DNA of 64,000 bases, taken from Owenia fusiformis (Eukaryota > Annelida > Polychaeta > Sabellida > Oweniidae). A program made the position numbers and the translations under genes. Each line of letters starts with the position of its first letter. The stretch's first letter is position 1. Below are positions 13,601-23,161 of the stretch, piece by piece. A model generated the notes under the pieces. That model was not told where the DNA came from. It saw nothing but the letters and a program-made list of their open reading frames with translations, and ran no database searches. The stretch lies in contig CAIIXF020000009.1 of NCBI GenBank assembly GCA_903813345.2, forward strand, positions 31,563,259 through 31,627,258, given 5' to 3'.

Positions 13601-16600
13601 GGGTGGCAGCTTGACTTAAAGTTTCTACCTTGTGTTCATCTAAGTAAGTTCTAATGTGATATTGAACACAGTTTTTAAATTGTTCTATTAGCATAAGCTC
13701 TCTGAGCTTTTTAAATTCTTCAGATACATCCTTAGAGACAAGCCACCTGTCAAAAAGCTGCTCTTGCTCTCGAGCAAACTCAACATGGGTTTGGTCACTC
13801 TGTTTGTGGGCATTTCTAAATTTCTGTCTGTAAGCTTCTGGCACTAGTTCATAAGCTTTAAGAATTGCATTTTCAATTAGGTCATAATCAGAGCATACTT
13901 CTGCTGAGAGAGAGGCAAATATTTCACTTGCTTTACCAATAAAAACACTCTGAAGCATAACTGGCCATGCAGATTTGGGCCAGTCTAGGCTCTGAGCGAC
14001 TTTTTCAAAATGTGTAAAGTATTTATCAACATTTTTCTCTTGAAATTTAGGTACAAATTTGAGAAATTTTGAAGCGTCAAACCTATTTTCAAAATGTTGA
14101 TGCATAGTAGCATGTTCATCAGTTATTGATTTGGCTTCTATTTCAAGACGTTTTAATTCAATTTCTTGTTGCCTTTTTTCTCTTTCATTTTGCATTTCTA
14201 ATTCTTTTTCTCTCAATTCTCTAATTTCTCTCTCTTTTTGAATTTCTAACTCTTTCTCTCTTATTTCAAGCTCTTTGAGCTTAATAGGATCAACAGGGTC
14301 AACATGTTGGGCTGGCTGCTCAGGCAGAAGTGATTCTGCAACCAAATATTGAAGTACAAAGTTTTTAATTGTTTCCTTTTTGTATGAGCTTTTGACTGAC
14401 AGGCCAACATGTTTTGCAATTGCCAGAAGTTCAGTTTTCTTTAAATCGTCAAATTCCTCCAAAGAGGGCGCTTCTAAAAATGTCTCAACCTCAAAACTCA
14501 TTTTCAATTAATTGCTGTCTTCACAGTTAAAATTTACAAGTTTGGGATTTTGAGTTTTGGATTTTGAAATATTTGAATTTTAGCTTGTTGTAGTTGTATC
14601 CCGGACGAGCCCCCAATTTCTGTTACGTACGAAAATAACAGAAAGTAAAAACAGCAATTAAAATATGATAACAATATATTTATATTTTGAAAACTAAATA
14701 ATATGACAATAATATAAAGGAGGTTTAATACTTAAGTGATGTCCAATCAATGATACGGCTTATTCTTATGTCGATAAATGTCGTTGACGATCCTTGAGAA
14801 TGTTCCAGATCACGAAAGTTTCAATAATCGTTAATAGTTCTCCAATGTTTGTAATAATTCAATAATGTTCGTCGTAATCCTATAATGTTCGTATCCAATA
14901 ATGTTTGATGATAATCCACAAATGTTTATGATAATCCACGAATGTATATGATAATCCGTATATAGTGTGTGTTGTAATATATGTCCATATAAACTCCTCA
15001 GGTTGTGTGTTTATAGTGTTATAAATGTTCCCAAAGTAGGTGTCTGTAATATTCTGCTAAGAAGATGTCTTTTGATCAACTTTGAAATTCTGCTAACAGC
15101 CCAAATCAGCTCTCTCATTATATAGTGCAAAGGCAAAGTCCAGATGTTTCAAGAAGTTACAATTTCTGGAAATCAACACTGATTGGACATCTTAAGTCAC
15201 ATGATTCAATCTTGATTTAATGATTATAGTTCCAGTACTTTCTAGAAGGCCAATGGTTAATGAGTCATTCAGTTCAGTTATGTTTACAAGATATAATGTC
15301 ATTGTGACCTTGACCTAAGATCTCTAATGAAGATCAGTTACAGTATATGCATATTGATAAACTAAACTTAATGTGAATATAATAGAATATAATACTGTAA
15401 CAATGTAATAACATTATGATTTACCTCTAAGGAGTTCCACCAGTACAAATGGATGGAGATCTTGCTTCAAATTGTTGGTATAGAGATATGACAGTATACC
15501 CATAAAAGCATTATAGCTTATCTCAGGTAATGGAATTGCTTTCTGAAAAAATACAAAATGTAATATATGAGCTCTACATTATACATGTATATAGATGTAT
15601 ATTTATAAAGTGTGGTTAATCACAGGAACTTATTGAAAAAAAGAGTCCAAGTTAAAAGCAAAATAAAATGCATCGAAGCTGCTGTTGACTTGTTATATAA
15701 AGGACCATGGCAAAATTTCAATGTTAACCCACAAAATTATAATTACATTTCCTAAATGTAATTGAATATTTATTAATTGTTTTCAAATAAGATTCACTTC
15801 CTTTTAAAAATTGGTCTAAAATGTAACACACTTTTAGCCCTCTCCCATATTTAAATATGCCACATATACATATTTTGACTTTGTTCAATTGTCCCTTACA
15901 ACAAATCATTTTCAAATGATTCACATAAATATCATATTCATGGAAAAGTCTTAACAAGAAGTAACATGATATGAATTAATACCAACAATATTGTAACTGA
16001 CATTAGAGGTGCCCACCACTTTAAAAATGCCCTTCTCACTTTCACATGAACAAATGTGGAGGAAAACCAAATATAAAAATATTTAAGAAATTTAGTAAAA
16101 CCTCTGGAAGGTATTTTTGAATTTTGTGATTGACCCAGGCACCTAATATATCAATAGGCTTATATTCTTTAGGAAAATACATATTAAGTTCATATTAGTA
16201 CATTTACTAGATGTCTAATTGTCTATACTAGATTTATAAGCTGTCACCTCCACCCTTTAACCTACTCCCGAACCAAAGAACAAATCAAGGTCAAGATCCA
16301 AGATGGAAATGTCAAGTTTCTTTTAGCTATTAATTATCAATCAAGTCTTGAGCTGTGATAGTTATTATATTCAATAAAATCACAAAAGAAAGAATATACA
16401 ATTGATCATGCACATTTATGAAAATTATAAAAATAATCTTTTTGTGGAACTTGAAGTGAACATAAATTGGATTTATTGAATTGGGTGAATAGTGTAAATT
16501 ATAAAAATGTATGTGATGCAAAATATTATACCATCAAACTGCACACAAAACATCTAGGGAAGAATCTAACTTGGATCAATAATAAAACCAAAATCTGATC

Positions 16601-19600
16601 CAAATATAATAGCACCATAATAAAAAGAAAAAAGAACTACCTGAATTGGAAGTATATGTACATAATGGAGAAACTACATACATGTCACTGTCTATTAATT
16701 AGAACTATTTGGCTTCAATCAAATATTTATAAAGCTTTTTGGTTTGTTCAATATATTGGAACAAATTGACAAATATCTATTATTTTGGCGAACACAATTA
16801 TGTGAACTTAGATTTTATTCTATGCATGTCAAAGATCTGAATGTTTGTATAACGATAATACAATTTTTGGTTAGAAGTGAATATATTCATCTTTTAGGGA
16901 GAATATACAATTCAAAATGGAATTAATGTTGTGCTTTGACATGCAATTGTAATTTGGTGGGATATCTACATGTAAAATGCATAAAATCAATTTTAATTGA
17001 GTTTGCCTAAAGATAATACAGTACAGTACAACCTGTCCAATCCAAACGCCATCGGGACTGGCTAAAAGTGTTCAGGTTAGCAGGTGTTCACATTTCAAGG
17101 TTTCAATATGTGAGTCAATGGGAGATGACAAATTTGGTGTTCACATTGAGAGGTGTTCAGATTAGAGGGTGTTGGGATATACAGGTTTTACTGTATGTGA
17201 TCCTGGGATGTGGTATAAGAATGGCTTTGATATTTAGAAAAGACCATAGTTATGTGACCTACATACATGAAATCTACACTAATCAGATTAAGTACATGTA
17301 TTACTCATACCATTTCATCAGGCTAAAAAGTAATAAATAAATCACATGCAAAATGTTAATAAAAATATTACATAAAATACATAAATCATGCAATCCTTTA
17401 AACGATCACTTTTAAGTAATGTATGAAATACACCCATGTTATATAAAAGTACTAATAAACATAAGAAATGGAATTATCAGTTATCATATGTTAGACACTT
17501 CACTCACACTAGTATAACTAACTACAATTCAACTATTCAAATACAATTGATGTTTCAATCAGAGAGCATGTAATATTGGGCATATAACGAATTGAAATAA
17601 GAGAAAGACCTTTCAAAGTAACACAAATATAATTAAATACATGATCATGCAGCATTTTAAACCCATGATTTGATTGGTTTGTACCTTTACAAATGGGCCT
17701 CTGTATTGTCCACTAGATTCCTTCATTCCATCACAGAACATTGCGCGGAAATATTCACTCCTTGCAGCTAGGATCGCACGATGTGCACAAACTTTGTGGC
17801 CGTCAATATCAAATATGACATCACAGAAGAGATCACTGTTTATGAGAGTGGCAAGATCTACTGCCATTGTGCCAAGCTCAGATGGGGGATCTTTAATAAT
17901 TAAAAAAAATCTATTTGATTTATTTATTTAAAATGAAGAATGCATCTTGGACTTGCAAGATTGACAAATACTGTAATACATGTACATGTAAAGATGCATT
18001 GGTTGAAGATGAAAAATTTAAATGATAGTAAGTTATTAATAATATTTCTTCTTTGATATCAAGTTAAAAAAACAAAGAACAGCACCATGTGTACAAAAGG
18101 GCAAGCATCACCCACTGAAGAGCATTGAAAGGTACAATGCATGTATATATTTCTTTAGAAGCCTGGCATACCTATTCTATGTTCTCTGCCATACATTTCT
18201 ACAGCATCAATTTCACACCAACTGTTAGCTGCACTGCAGTCAATGTCCAACCTGAGGCTATCTGTCTTGAAGTCAGTTTTCTTAAATAAAATGAGGAAGA
18301 CGGGAGATAATACTTTATGATTGATTGTAACCTTGAAACTATCCTTGACCTTGAATTGACCTTTGCATTGTGACATCACCTGATTTAATTGCGTATCTGT
18401 AGATGAAGTCTAACATACAGATAGAAGTATGTAATATCTTGTAAAACAATTAAGCAAACCAAAAACACTTTAATTAAAAAAATATCAAACAGTTGAAAGA
18501 TCTAAAAGAGCTGCATTGTTTGGACTTTGAGCTGTTAGGTGACTCCTGCTGGACAACATTACATGTACATTGTATCTGATCTTGAAAGGTTGGTTCCAAT
18601 TTGAGATAAATGACCTTTCATTGTGATCTCAACCTTATTTGACATTGAGCTAATTGGAGATTTCAGCAGGACAACAGTGGATACAATGAGGTATCAGAAT
18701 AAAAAGAAGCAACTACTGTTGTTAAGAAAGTATAAACTACCTTCAGGGGAGGCGCAAATATTCTGCTATTGTCAATAACTTCTGGTGCATCCTTATGCCA
18801 GAGTGTTACCCAGTTACCCTTGGGACTCAATGCTGATACTAACATGACTCCACCTGAGTTGTATGTCTCGTATATATCTATTCTCTTCACATACAGTTTC
18901 TTTTTGTATTGTATCTGAAATAAATATATAGATATGGTTGGTGGCAGGCAAGACCATATATGCTACAGTTAGTACTGACCATCAGCCTCCTGAATGTGGG
19001 GACTTATAGCCCAAGGTTTTCTTACCCACATATAAGGTGTAATATAAACTTTTTGAAAATCCAATAGGATAGTTTCTAAATAGCAGAAAAATCAATGAAA
19101 TCTCGTGCTGCCATCTTTTATTCAGCTTTTAACTCTGGCTAGAGCTCTATTCACTTACATGCTAAAATCTTGGAAAAGTGGCTTAATTTCATGATTTATC
19201 AAAGTGTGTTTGTTGAATCTGTATAAAACTTGAATGATATACCACATGATGACCCTGTTTATGAACATGTTGTGATTAAACATGCTAATGTTGATTGACA
19301 TACAAATAATCCACGATTTTAAAGAATTTTAGCATTGCATCTATGGACATTTGGCCCAACTTTTTTTAAATTGTCATAGAAAATTATTCCAATTACATAA
19401 CTGTGTAAATCAAAGCTATTTTAGGAGAAAACATTCCACTGAATTCAAATATACCATTTAAAAGAAGGTAATGTAAGTCATTAGAGGTCTAATATGCAAG
19501 TCTCTTAAAATCTCACGAAAAACGAGATTTAGCGTGATTTCAAAAGCTATATGGAAACTATACTATTAACTGGATTTGAATTACATGTACATTGTATTTG

Positions 19601-22600
19601 AAACAGGGCTTCCATGTATCAAGCATCGACGGAGGTAAACAAAAAAGATATTGACAGACATCTTTAAACATTTTAGAGTTTTGAAATCTGTAGGCATCTA
19701 TTCTATTAAATGTACACATGGAGATAATTGTAGGACTTGATCATGTCACTTTATCATCTTTCTGTATGTAGCAATGATTTTTGAATATGAGCTTACCTCT
19801 ATGAATTGAGCAGCATCAATTTCATCTGAGGCCCATGCTCCTCCAATATCTCCATACTGTGGATAAACCCTGGGCGGTCCAAGAACACTGTTTGCTGACC
19901 ATCTGGATAAAAGAGAAGCTTATAAGAGTATTCTTAACGAAAAGCTGTCAAGCTGGATATAACTACTTAGAGGGAAATGAACATTTCTGAAAACAACAAC
20001 TCAGTATGCCATGGAGCTTACAATACAGAAATGGCTTTGAAATACTAGTCAACACATGTAAAGAGCGTCTAAATAAACATTCAATTACATAGATGTACAA
20101 CATATATCTTTTCATTTGGTAACCAAAGCAGTTTGGCCCAGTTATTTACTCCTGACGTCGTAGATCCACAACGTCGGGAGTAGATAACTGGGCCAGACGG
20201 GTCTGGTTATTCATTAGGCTACATGTACAGTATCTATTTTTGTATCTTTATTACAACAGTGTCAAGATATAGGGAAAAGAAAACTTTTCTTTCCCCCATA
20301 AATTGTCTTCGAATTGTGTGTTGTAAAAGAGACGAAAAAAAGGTAACTTTCAAAATGCCAATATTTTCTGTCCCTACATGTAACTTATATCATGACATAC
20401 AGTAGATTCTATAGTAGGCTTTCTCAAATTGACTACAAGTAACAAGAAATTGATATTTTTATCAGATAATAAAGACATAAACCAGACTTGCCAACCTAAA
20501 ATGAAAATTTTTCGGGAGATTTAAAAAAAATTGCGGTACTTTTACGGGAGTTTTTTTTAAAATCCGGTAGTTTTTGCGGGAGTTTTTTGAAAAAAGCGGG
20601 AGTTTTTACGGGAGATATTTGAAAAAAACGGTAGTTTTTACGGGAGATTTTAAAAAAACAGGAGATTTTGCGGTAAATTTTGAAAAAAACGGGAGATTTT
20701 GAAAAAACGGGAGTTTTTACGGGAGATTTTTTAAAAAAGGTATTGTTCGCGGTAAATTTTAAAAAACGTGACTTTCTTACGGAAGGTTTCAGAAAAAACG
20801 GGAGTTTTTGCGGTAGGTTCTGAAAAAACGGGAGTTTTTACGGTAGGTTTTGAAAGAACGGGAGTTTTTGCGGTAGATTATAAAAAAAACGGGAGTTTTT
20901 ACGGTAGATTTCTGAAAAAACGGGAGTTTTACGGTAGATTCTGAAAAAAACGGGAGTTTTTACGGTAGATTTCGGAAAAAACTGGAGTTTTTGCGGTAGA
21001 TTTCTGAAAAAACTGGAGTTTTTACGGTAGGTTTTGAAAAAACGGGAGTTTTACGGTAGATTTCTGAAAAACTGGAGTTTTTGCTTTAGATTTTGAAAAA
21101 ACGGGAGTTTTTACGGTAGCTTTTGAAAGAACGGGAGTTCTTACGGTAGATTTCGGAAAAAACGGGAGTTCTTACGGTAGGTTTCTGAAAAAACTGGAGT
21201 TTTTACGGTAGATTTTGAAAAAAACGGGAGTTTTTATTACTTTGGAAACGAATTGATCAAAGCTAAGTAAAATGTATTTGTGGCGTTCACTGTATGCTAA
21301 GGCACTGGTGATCCACTCGATTACGCTGGTTACCGAAACGGTTCGTTTTGGTAACAAAATGTCGGAATGTCGAAGGTACGATTATTCTTTTTTCCTTATT
21401 TCACGTGTTGTAGGGTAGAATCCCCACGACGTTTTTTCTCACAAACGTGTATCAGTATCATATGTTTTAGAAAAAGCGAAAAAATAGCTCAGAAGACAAC
21501 AGAATCGTTGATTTAATTCCTCACTGAAGTTACATAAACGATTTGGGTTAAAAGTGCAGATCTTAACTGTTTTTCGAAAAACCGTTTATGTAACTTAAGT
21601 GAAGAGTTAAATCGACGATTCTGTTGTCTTCTGAACTATTTGTTCGCACATATGTACATTTTCTTAAACATATGATACTGATACACGTTTGTGTTAAAAA
21701 ATGTCGTGGGAATTCTGCCTACAACGTGTGAAATAAGGAAAGGAGAAAAATCGTACCTTCGACGTTCCGACATCTCCCGACAGAAGTATGACAGAATATG
21801 AACTGGCCCCCGTTTGTGGATATTTGGTGCGCAAACTTATACCGAACTGATCGCAGAAAAGCAATTTGAATCATGGGAATGAAGTACTTTTAAGTTATTT
21901 ATGAAAGTATTGATAGTGAACCATCATCCTCCTAAGCAGGTATCCAGAATCCGTACCTCCTTCTTCCCTCTGCTATAACCAATTTGGAAGCGCCCGATTA
22001 AACTGAATCACGTGATCTAATTATGCGCAATGACTAATACATGATTTCTGTCGCAGTGTTGCGACAGCCAATCAGATTTCGAGTTCTTAATCGGGGAAAC
22101 GCTAACTGCTTATCACAGGGGGTAAAAAGAAAGAATATATTCTGGATTTTGAAGCCCTGTGATCGGAGGATGGTGAACCATGGGAGCCAATCCTTCTTGG
22201 AGTAAAAGAAAGAAGCGTGCCTGCAATAATCAAGGTCACAAATTTGTCAAATTCCTTTTAAATACGGTAGATTTCGACAGCAAAAAACGGAGATTTTACG
22301 GGAGTTATACCAAGAATACGGGAGCTTTTACGGGAGTTATACCAGAAAACGGGAGATTTTACGGGAGTTATACCAAGAATACGGGAGATTTTACGGGAGT
22401 TATACCAGAATACGGGAGATTTTACGGGAGATTTCAAAAAAAATACGGGAGATTTTACGGCCTTTTTTTTAAAAAAAATTACGGGAGATTTTAGTAGAAA
22501 TACGCTACGGGAGTTTAAGGGAGTTTTTACGGGAGAAAACGGTACGGGAGTTTGGTATTTTTTACGGAAAAACAAAAAATTACGGGAGATTCCCGTAAAA

Positions 22601-22930
22601 AAACGGGAGGTTGGCAAGTCTGTAAACACAGATTCTGTTCCAGGATGATTCCACACTTTTATTACCCACGGAGCACCTGTGTCCCGTGTCCTGTCAAGTG
22701 AAACCCTTTGACTCGAGAAGTTGAGAATCTCAAGTCAGAAACTGAGAACTGGCGTTGTCATATACATGGTGTCTGAAGGTAACTTACGATGTGTTATTAT
22801 ACTGTGATGAAAACCGTAGAATCTTCAATCCCCACTGTCTAGTGCAGGTGTCATCTAAAGGCTTGTCAAATAATGATTCGTTGATTTTATTATCGAAATC
22901 TTTTGATTTAGGAGCACCTGCAGTCGCCAT
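7700..22930 (-). CDS. FBXL4-like discoidin-type + BTB + BACK-like protein, 8 exons, 392 aa
   Basis: Minus-strand exons: 22930-22788, 19902-19797, 18914-18741, 18280-18172, 17890-17685, 15542-15425, 8191-8069 and 7899-7700. All junctions are GT-AG and all phases match, giving 1,179 nt. Residues about 38-175 (FSSQYNN, then WSANSVLGPPRVYPQYGDIG, VKRIDIYETYNSGG, FAPPLK, CEIDAVEMYG) resemble the discoidin-like N-terminal region of F-box protein FBXL4. Residues about 186-300 are a BTB/POZ domain (LFCDVIFDIDGHKVCAHRAI, LAARSEYFRAMF). Residues about 300-392 look like a BACK tail and end in LSLED. BTB-BACK proteins usually dimerise and often act as Cullin-3 substrate adaptors, so a ubiquitin-ligase role is a family-level inference. 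No F-box or LRRs are present. Intron 1 holds a 2.1 kb DNA element and intron 6 a whole LTR retrotransposon. The ATG lies 231 bp from the divergent SLC25A16 ATG. Confidence 0.88.
8488..8491. repeat. 4 bp target site duplication (left) of the LTR element
   Basis: atgt immediately precedes the left LTR and is repeated immediately after the right LTR at 15403-15406. This is the expected footprint of integrase-mediated insertion and shows that the two LTRs belong to a single insertion. Confidence 0.8.
8492..9273 (-). repeat. 3' LTR (782 bp)
   Basis: Begins tgttacgtacg and ends actgtaaca, the TG...CA boundaries of an LTR. By eye it is identical to 14621-15402. In element orientation this is the downstream LTR and should carry the polyadenylation function. 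Because host gene and element share orientation, that signal could end host transcripts prematurely (inference). Confidence 0.93.
9274..9284 (-). promoter_or_regulatory. Polypurine tract
   Basis: On the minus strand the sequence aaggagggagg directly abuts the 3' LTR. This is the expected plus-strand DNA primer site of an LTR retrotransposon. Confidence 0.85.
9561..14507 (-). CDS. gag-pol: Gag-pol polyprotein, Gmr1-type, 1,648 aa, single frame
   Basis: Residues about 70-125 form a charged E/K/R-rich coiled coil. Residues about 200-310 resemble a SCAN-type capsid C-terminal domain (LRELMLIEQF...). A CCHC zinc knuckle lies at 376-389 (CNYCKKPGHLISEC). The aspartic protease has DTG at 463-465. 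Integrase has an HHCC zinc region (H790, H797, C827, C830), catalytic D861, D920 and E956 (D-x35-E), and a GPY module at 1094-1096. Reverse transcriptase follows, with FDL near 1322-1324 and YIDD at 1383-1386, then RNase H with D1532, an E near 1573 and D1600. There is no frameshift or stop between gag and pol, so all domains come from one polyprotein. A Ser-rich linker (about 660-705) separates protease from integrase. All key catalytic residues I could check are present. The start is the first ATG after the primer site. Confidence 0.95.
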   Translation of the reverse strand: MKMSFEVETFLEAPSLEEFDDLKKTELLAIAKHVGLSVKSSYKKETIKNFVLQYLVAESLLPEQPAQHVDPVDPIKLKELEIREKELEIQKEREIRELREKELEMQNEREKRQQEIELKRLEIEAKSITDEHATMHQHFENRFDASKFLKFVPKFQEKNVDKYFTHFEKVAQSLDWPKSAWPVMLQSVFIGKASEIFASLSAEVCSDYDLIENAILKAYELVPEAYRQKFRNAHKQSDQTHVEFAREQEQLFDRWLVSKDVSEEFKKLRELMLIEQFKNCVQYHIRTYLDEHKVETLSQAATLSDDYALTHKGSFIKGNSNFRGYQGNKPSYDSKSNQSSSSNASNKAKDQSNSSQNSSSKSDQSNSSGPKSNVTCNYCKKPGHLISECYRIKNRREMSGSAHSNGCATVPILRKPIVWDSYTHTEKSTHSDIMEDYKPFMSEGSVSLSSDGTNSKPIKILRDTGASQTLLLEGVLPLSEESFTGTHILMQGIELGFTKVPLHRIHITSELVKGPVIVGVRPQLPVEGVALLLGNDLAGGKVSLDPIVSDQPCSIEDSVQEDSDIYPACAVTRAMAKRLADSGDSSVGDDFDSGFLSSLFDDECHSPLVKDDPYPILKANSSLKQPSVRAKQSSIEAYSSLKKPIARGDSPSEQDHYFNAVSPALASPDEVSSSSASVHEVSSPPCSEVSSSSSSEVSSSISDSDSLKNDPHSKHMLIYEQEHDLSLIDLHKRCLTIDEADKVPVCFYKKDGILMRKWRPPEASPEDDWAIVHQIVVPKSYHKEILSLAHDSPMAGHLGVTKTYHKILNHFYWPKLKQDVQEYCRSCHTCQMLGKPNQKIPIAPLHPIPAFDEPFSKVLIDCVGPLPKTKSGNQYLLTILCMATRFPEAIPLRNIKAKNIVKSLIKFFTLVGLPKDLQSDQGSNFMSGLFQQVMDTLGIKQCKSSAYHPESQGALERYHQTLKTMIRAFCFEYEKDWDEGIPLLLFATREAKQESLGFSPFELVFGHSVRGPLKLLKEKWLSETEKFNLLNYVTGFKERLSKACEIAKENLLNSQCKMKTWYDRKVKERSFQPGDKVLILLPLQTNPLQAKFYGPYVVDSKVNDLNYIVKTPDRRKETQLCHINMMKRYFEPDKEHGSIKPVVTLAPVLITETDLQDSDDINCTDLDYEDIKGLSRLKNSEVLSNLDHKLHHVTNDQKQQVTELIHEFTDIFSDVPTKTSIAYHDVEVQDVNPIKQHAYRVNPSKSEDLRAEVNYMLENDIIEKSNSPWSSPAFIVPKSNGGRRLVVNYIKVNRVTKTDSYPIPRIDDCIDKIGTAKYVSKFDLLKGFLGVPLTERAKQVSAFVTPDGLYQFKVMPFGMKNAPATFQRMMNGLLADLKNTGVYIDDVIVYSDTFDEHMCLLRKLFERISLANLTINLAKSEFCKATVEYLGHVVGQGQVKPVSAKVESITQLPAPTNKKELMRSLGMAGFYRKFCPNFSSIALPLTNLLGKNIKYVWSEQCHTAFDKIKAILSEEPVLVAPDFSKPFKIQVDASDVGMGAVLLQERDGIDHPVCYYSKKFDKHQKNYSTIEKECLALLLSLQHFEVYVSAPVHVVTVFTDHNPLTFLHRMKNKNRRLLRWSLLLSEYNLDIRHIKGKDNLIADTLSRV
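14598..14615 (-). promoter_or_regulatory. Primer binding site, tRNA-Pro type
   Basis: The minus-strand sequence tgggggctcgtccgggat begins 5 nt inside the 5' LTR. It is the 18 nt complement of a tRNA-Pro 3' end, the primer site best known from gammaretroviruses. It fixes the element's orientation. Confidence 0.9.
14621..15402 (-). repeat. 5' LTR (782 bp)
   Basis: The upstream LTR in element orientation, with TG...CA ends. It is followed on the plus strand by atgt, the matching target duplication. It ends 22 bp from the exon 6 donor of the BTB gene (exon end at 15425). Confidence 0.93.
17022..17195. mobile_element. Short MITE, GTGTTCA family (copy 2), clear TIRs
   Basis: The ends are tacagtacaacctgt (17022-17036) and acaggttttactgta (17181-17195), near-perfect inverted repeats with TA at the outer edge. 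The interior has repeats of gtgttca(g/c)(a/g)tt(a/g)g. It lies in intron 5 of the BTB gene. The TA target and the TIR style suggest a Tc1/mariner-pogo derivative (inference). Confidence 0.7.
20134..20195. repeat. 62 bp near-perfect palindrome
   Basis: The arms tggcccagttat(t/c)tactcc and its complement flank a centre of about 12 nt near gtagatccac. The whole would fold as a hairpin. It lies in intron 1 of the BTB gene and resembles a very short MITE. Confidence 0.7.
20483..22622. mobile_element. 2.1 kb TIR element with terminal CGGGAGTTTT arrays and central hairpin
   Basis: The ends are cagacttgccaacct (20483-20497) and its exact complement (22608-22622). A 5 bp duplication taaac flanks both ends (20478-20482 and 22623-22627). 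Inside each end is an array of a degenerate 28-35 bp unit built on cgggagtttttacggtagat, at 20510-21240 and 22260-22615. The centre contains a long hairpin (21359-21773). No transposase was recognised, so it is a non-autonomous DNA transposon of unassigned superfamily. It occupies BTB gene intron 1. A degenerate relative may lie at about 26085-26240. Confidence 0.8.
21359..21773. repeat. Long hairpin, ~190 bp arms
   Basis: The left arm starts atgtcggaatgtcgaaggta and the right arm ends with the near-complement. The arms match almost throughout, including gaagacaacagaatcg, ttacataaacg and gtatcagtatcatatg. The loop is only about 40 nt near 21545-21585. Transcription through it would give a long double-stranded RNA stem. 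Confidence 0.85.
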
Positions 22931-23161
22931 TGTTGTTTACTCTGGATACCGTACGTGTTCAACCGCTCAACGAAACTGTTACTTTAACTTTAATTAATTA
23001 CAGCCATTTACATATAACTATGACAAATTAAAATAGATTATTTACATAAACATTATATTACGTTTATTTTGCAAGTATAAAACTGTATTTCATCAAAAAT
23101 GATTTATTGATTTCGCTGACGGTGAATATGAACAAGTTTATCATGTAAACAAAAATTAGAA
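22931..23161. promoter_or_regulatory. Probable bidirectional promoter (BTB gene / SLC25A16)
   Basis: Only 231 bp separate the ATG of the minus-strand BTB gene (22930) from the ATG of the plus-strand SLC25A16-like gene (23162). Both 5' UTRs and promoters must either fit here or use upstream non-coding exons. The interval is AT-rich with no clear TATA box. It holds a forkhead-like gtaaaca near 23146. Confidence 0.5.

Larger units (their letters stand above)
8492..15402 (-). mobile_element. Complete Ty3/gypsy Gmr1-type LTR retrotransposon (6,911 bp)
   Basis: The element reads on the minus strand. Its 5' LTR is 14621-15402, followed by a primer binding site (14598-14615), one gag-pol frame (14507-9561), a polypurine tract (9274-9284) and the 3' LTR (8492-9273). 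A 4 bp duplication atgt flanks it. The pol order is protease, integrase, reverse transcriptase, RNase H, the Ty1/copia-like order within a gypsy-type pol that defines Gmr1-type elements. Both LTRs are 782 bp and showed no difference when read side by side, so insertion is recent. It sits in intron 6 of the BTB gene in the same orientation as the gene, with 22 nt between the intron's GT donor and the element. An intact frame plus complete cis signals suggests it may be autonomous. Confidence 0.93.

Noticed and set aside
22180-22656. Open frames on both strands rich in GSYTKNTG / TPVKSPVF repeats
   Set aside because: Translations of the CGGGAGTTTT array inside the 20483-22622 element.
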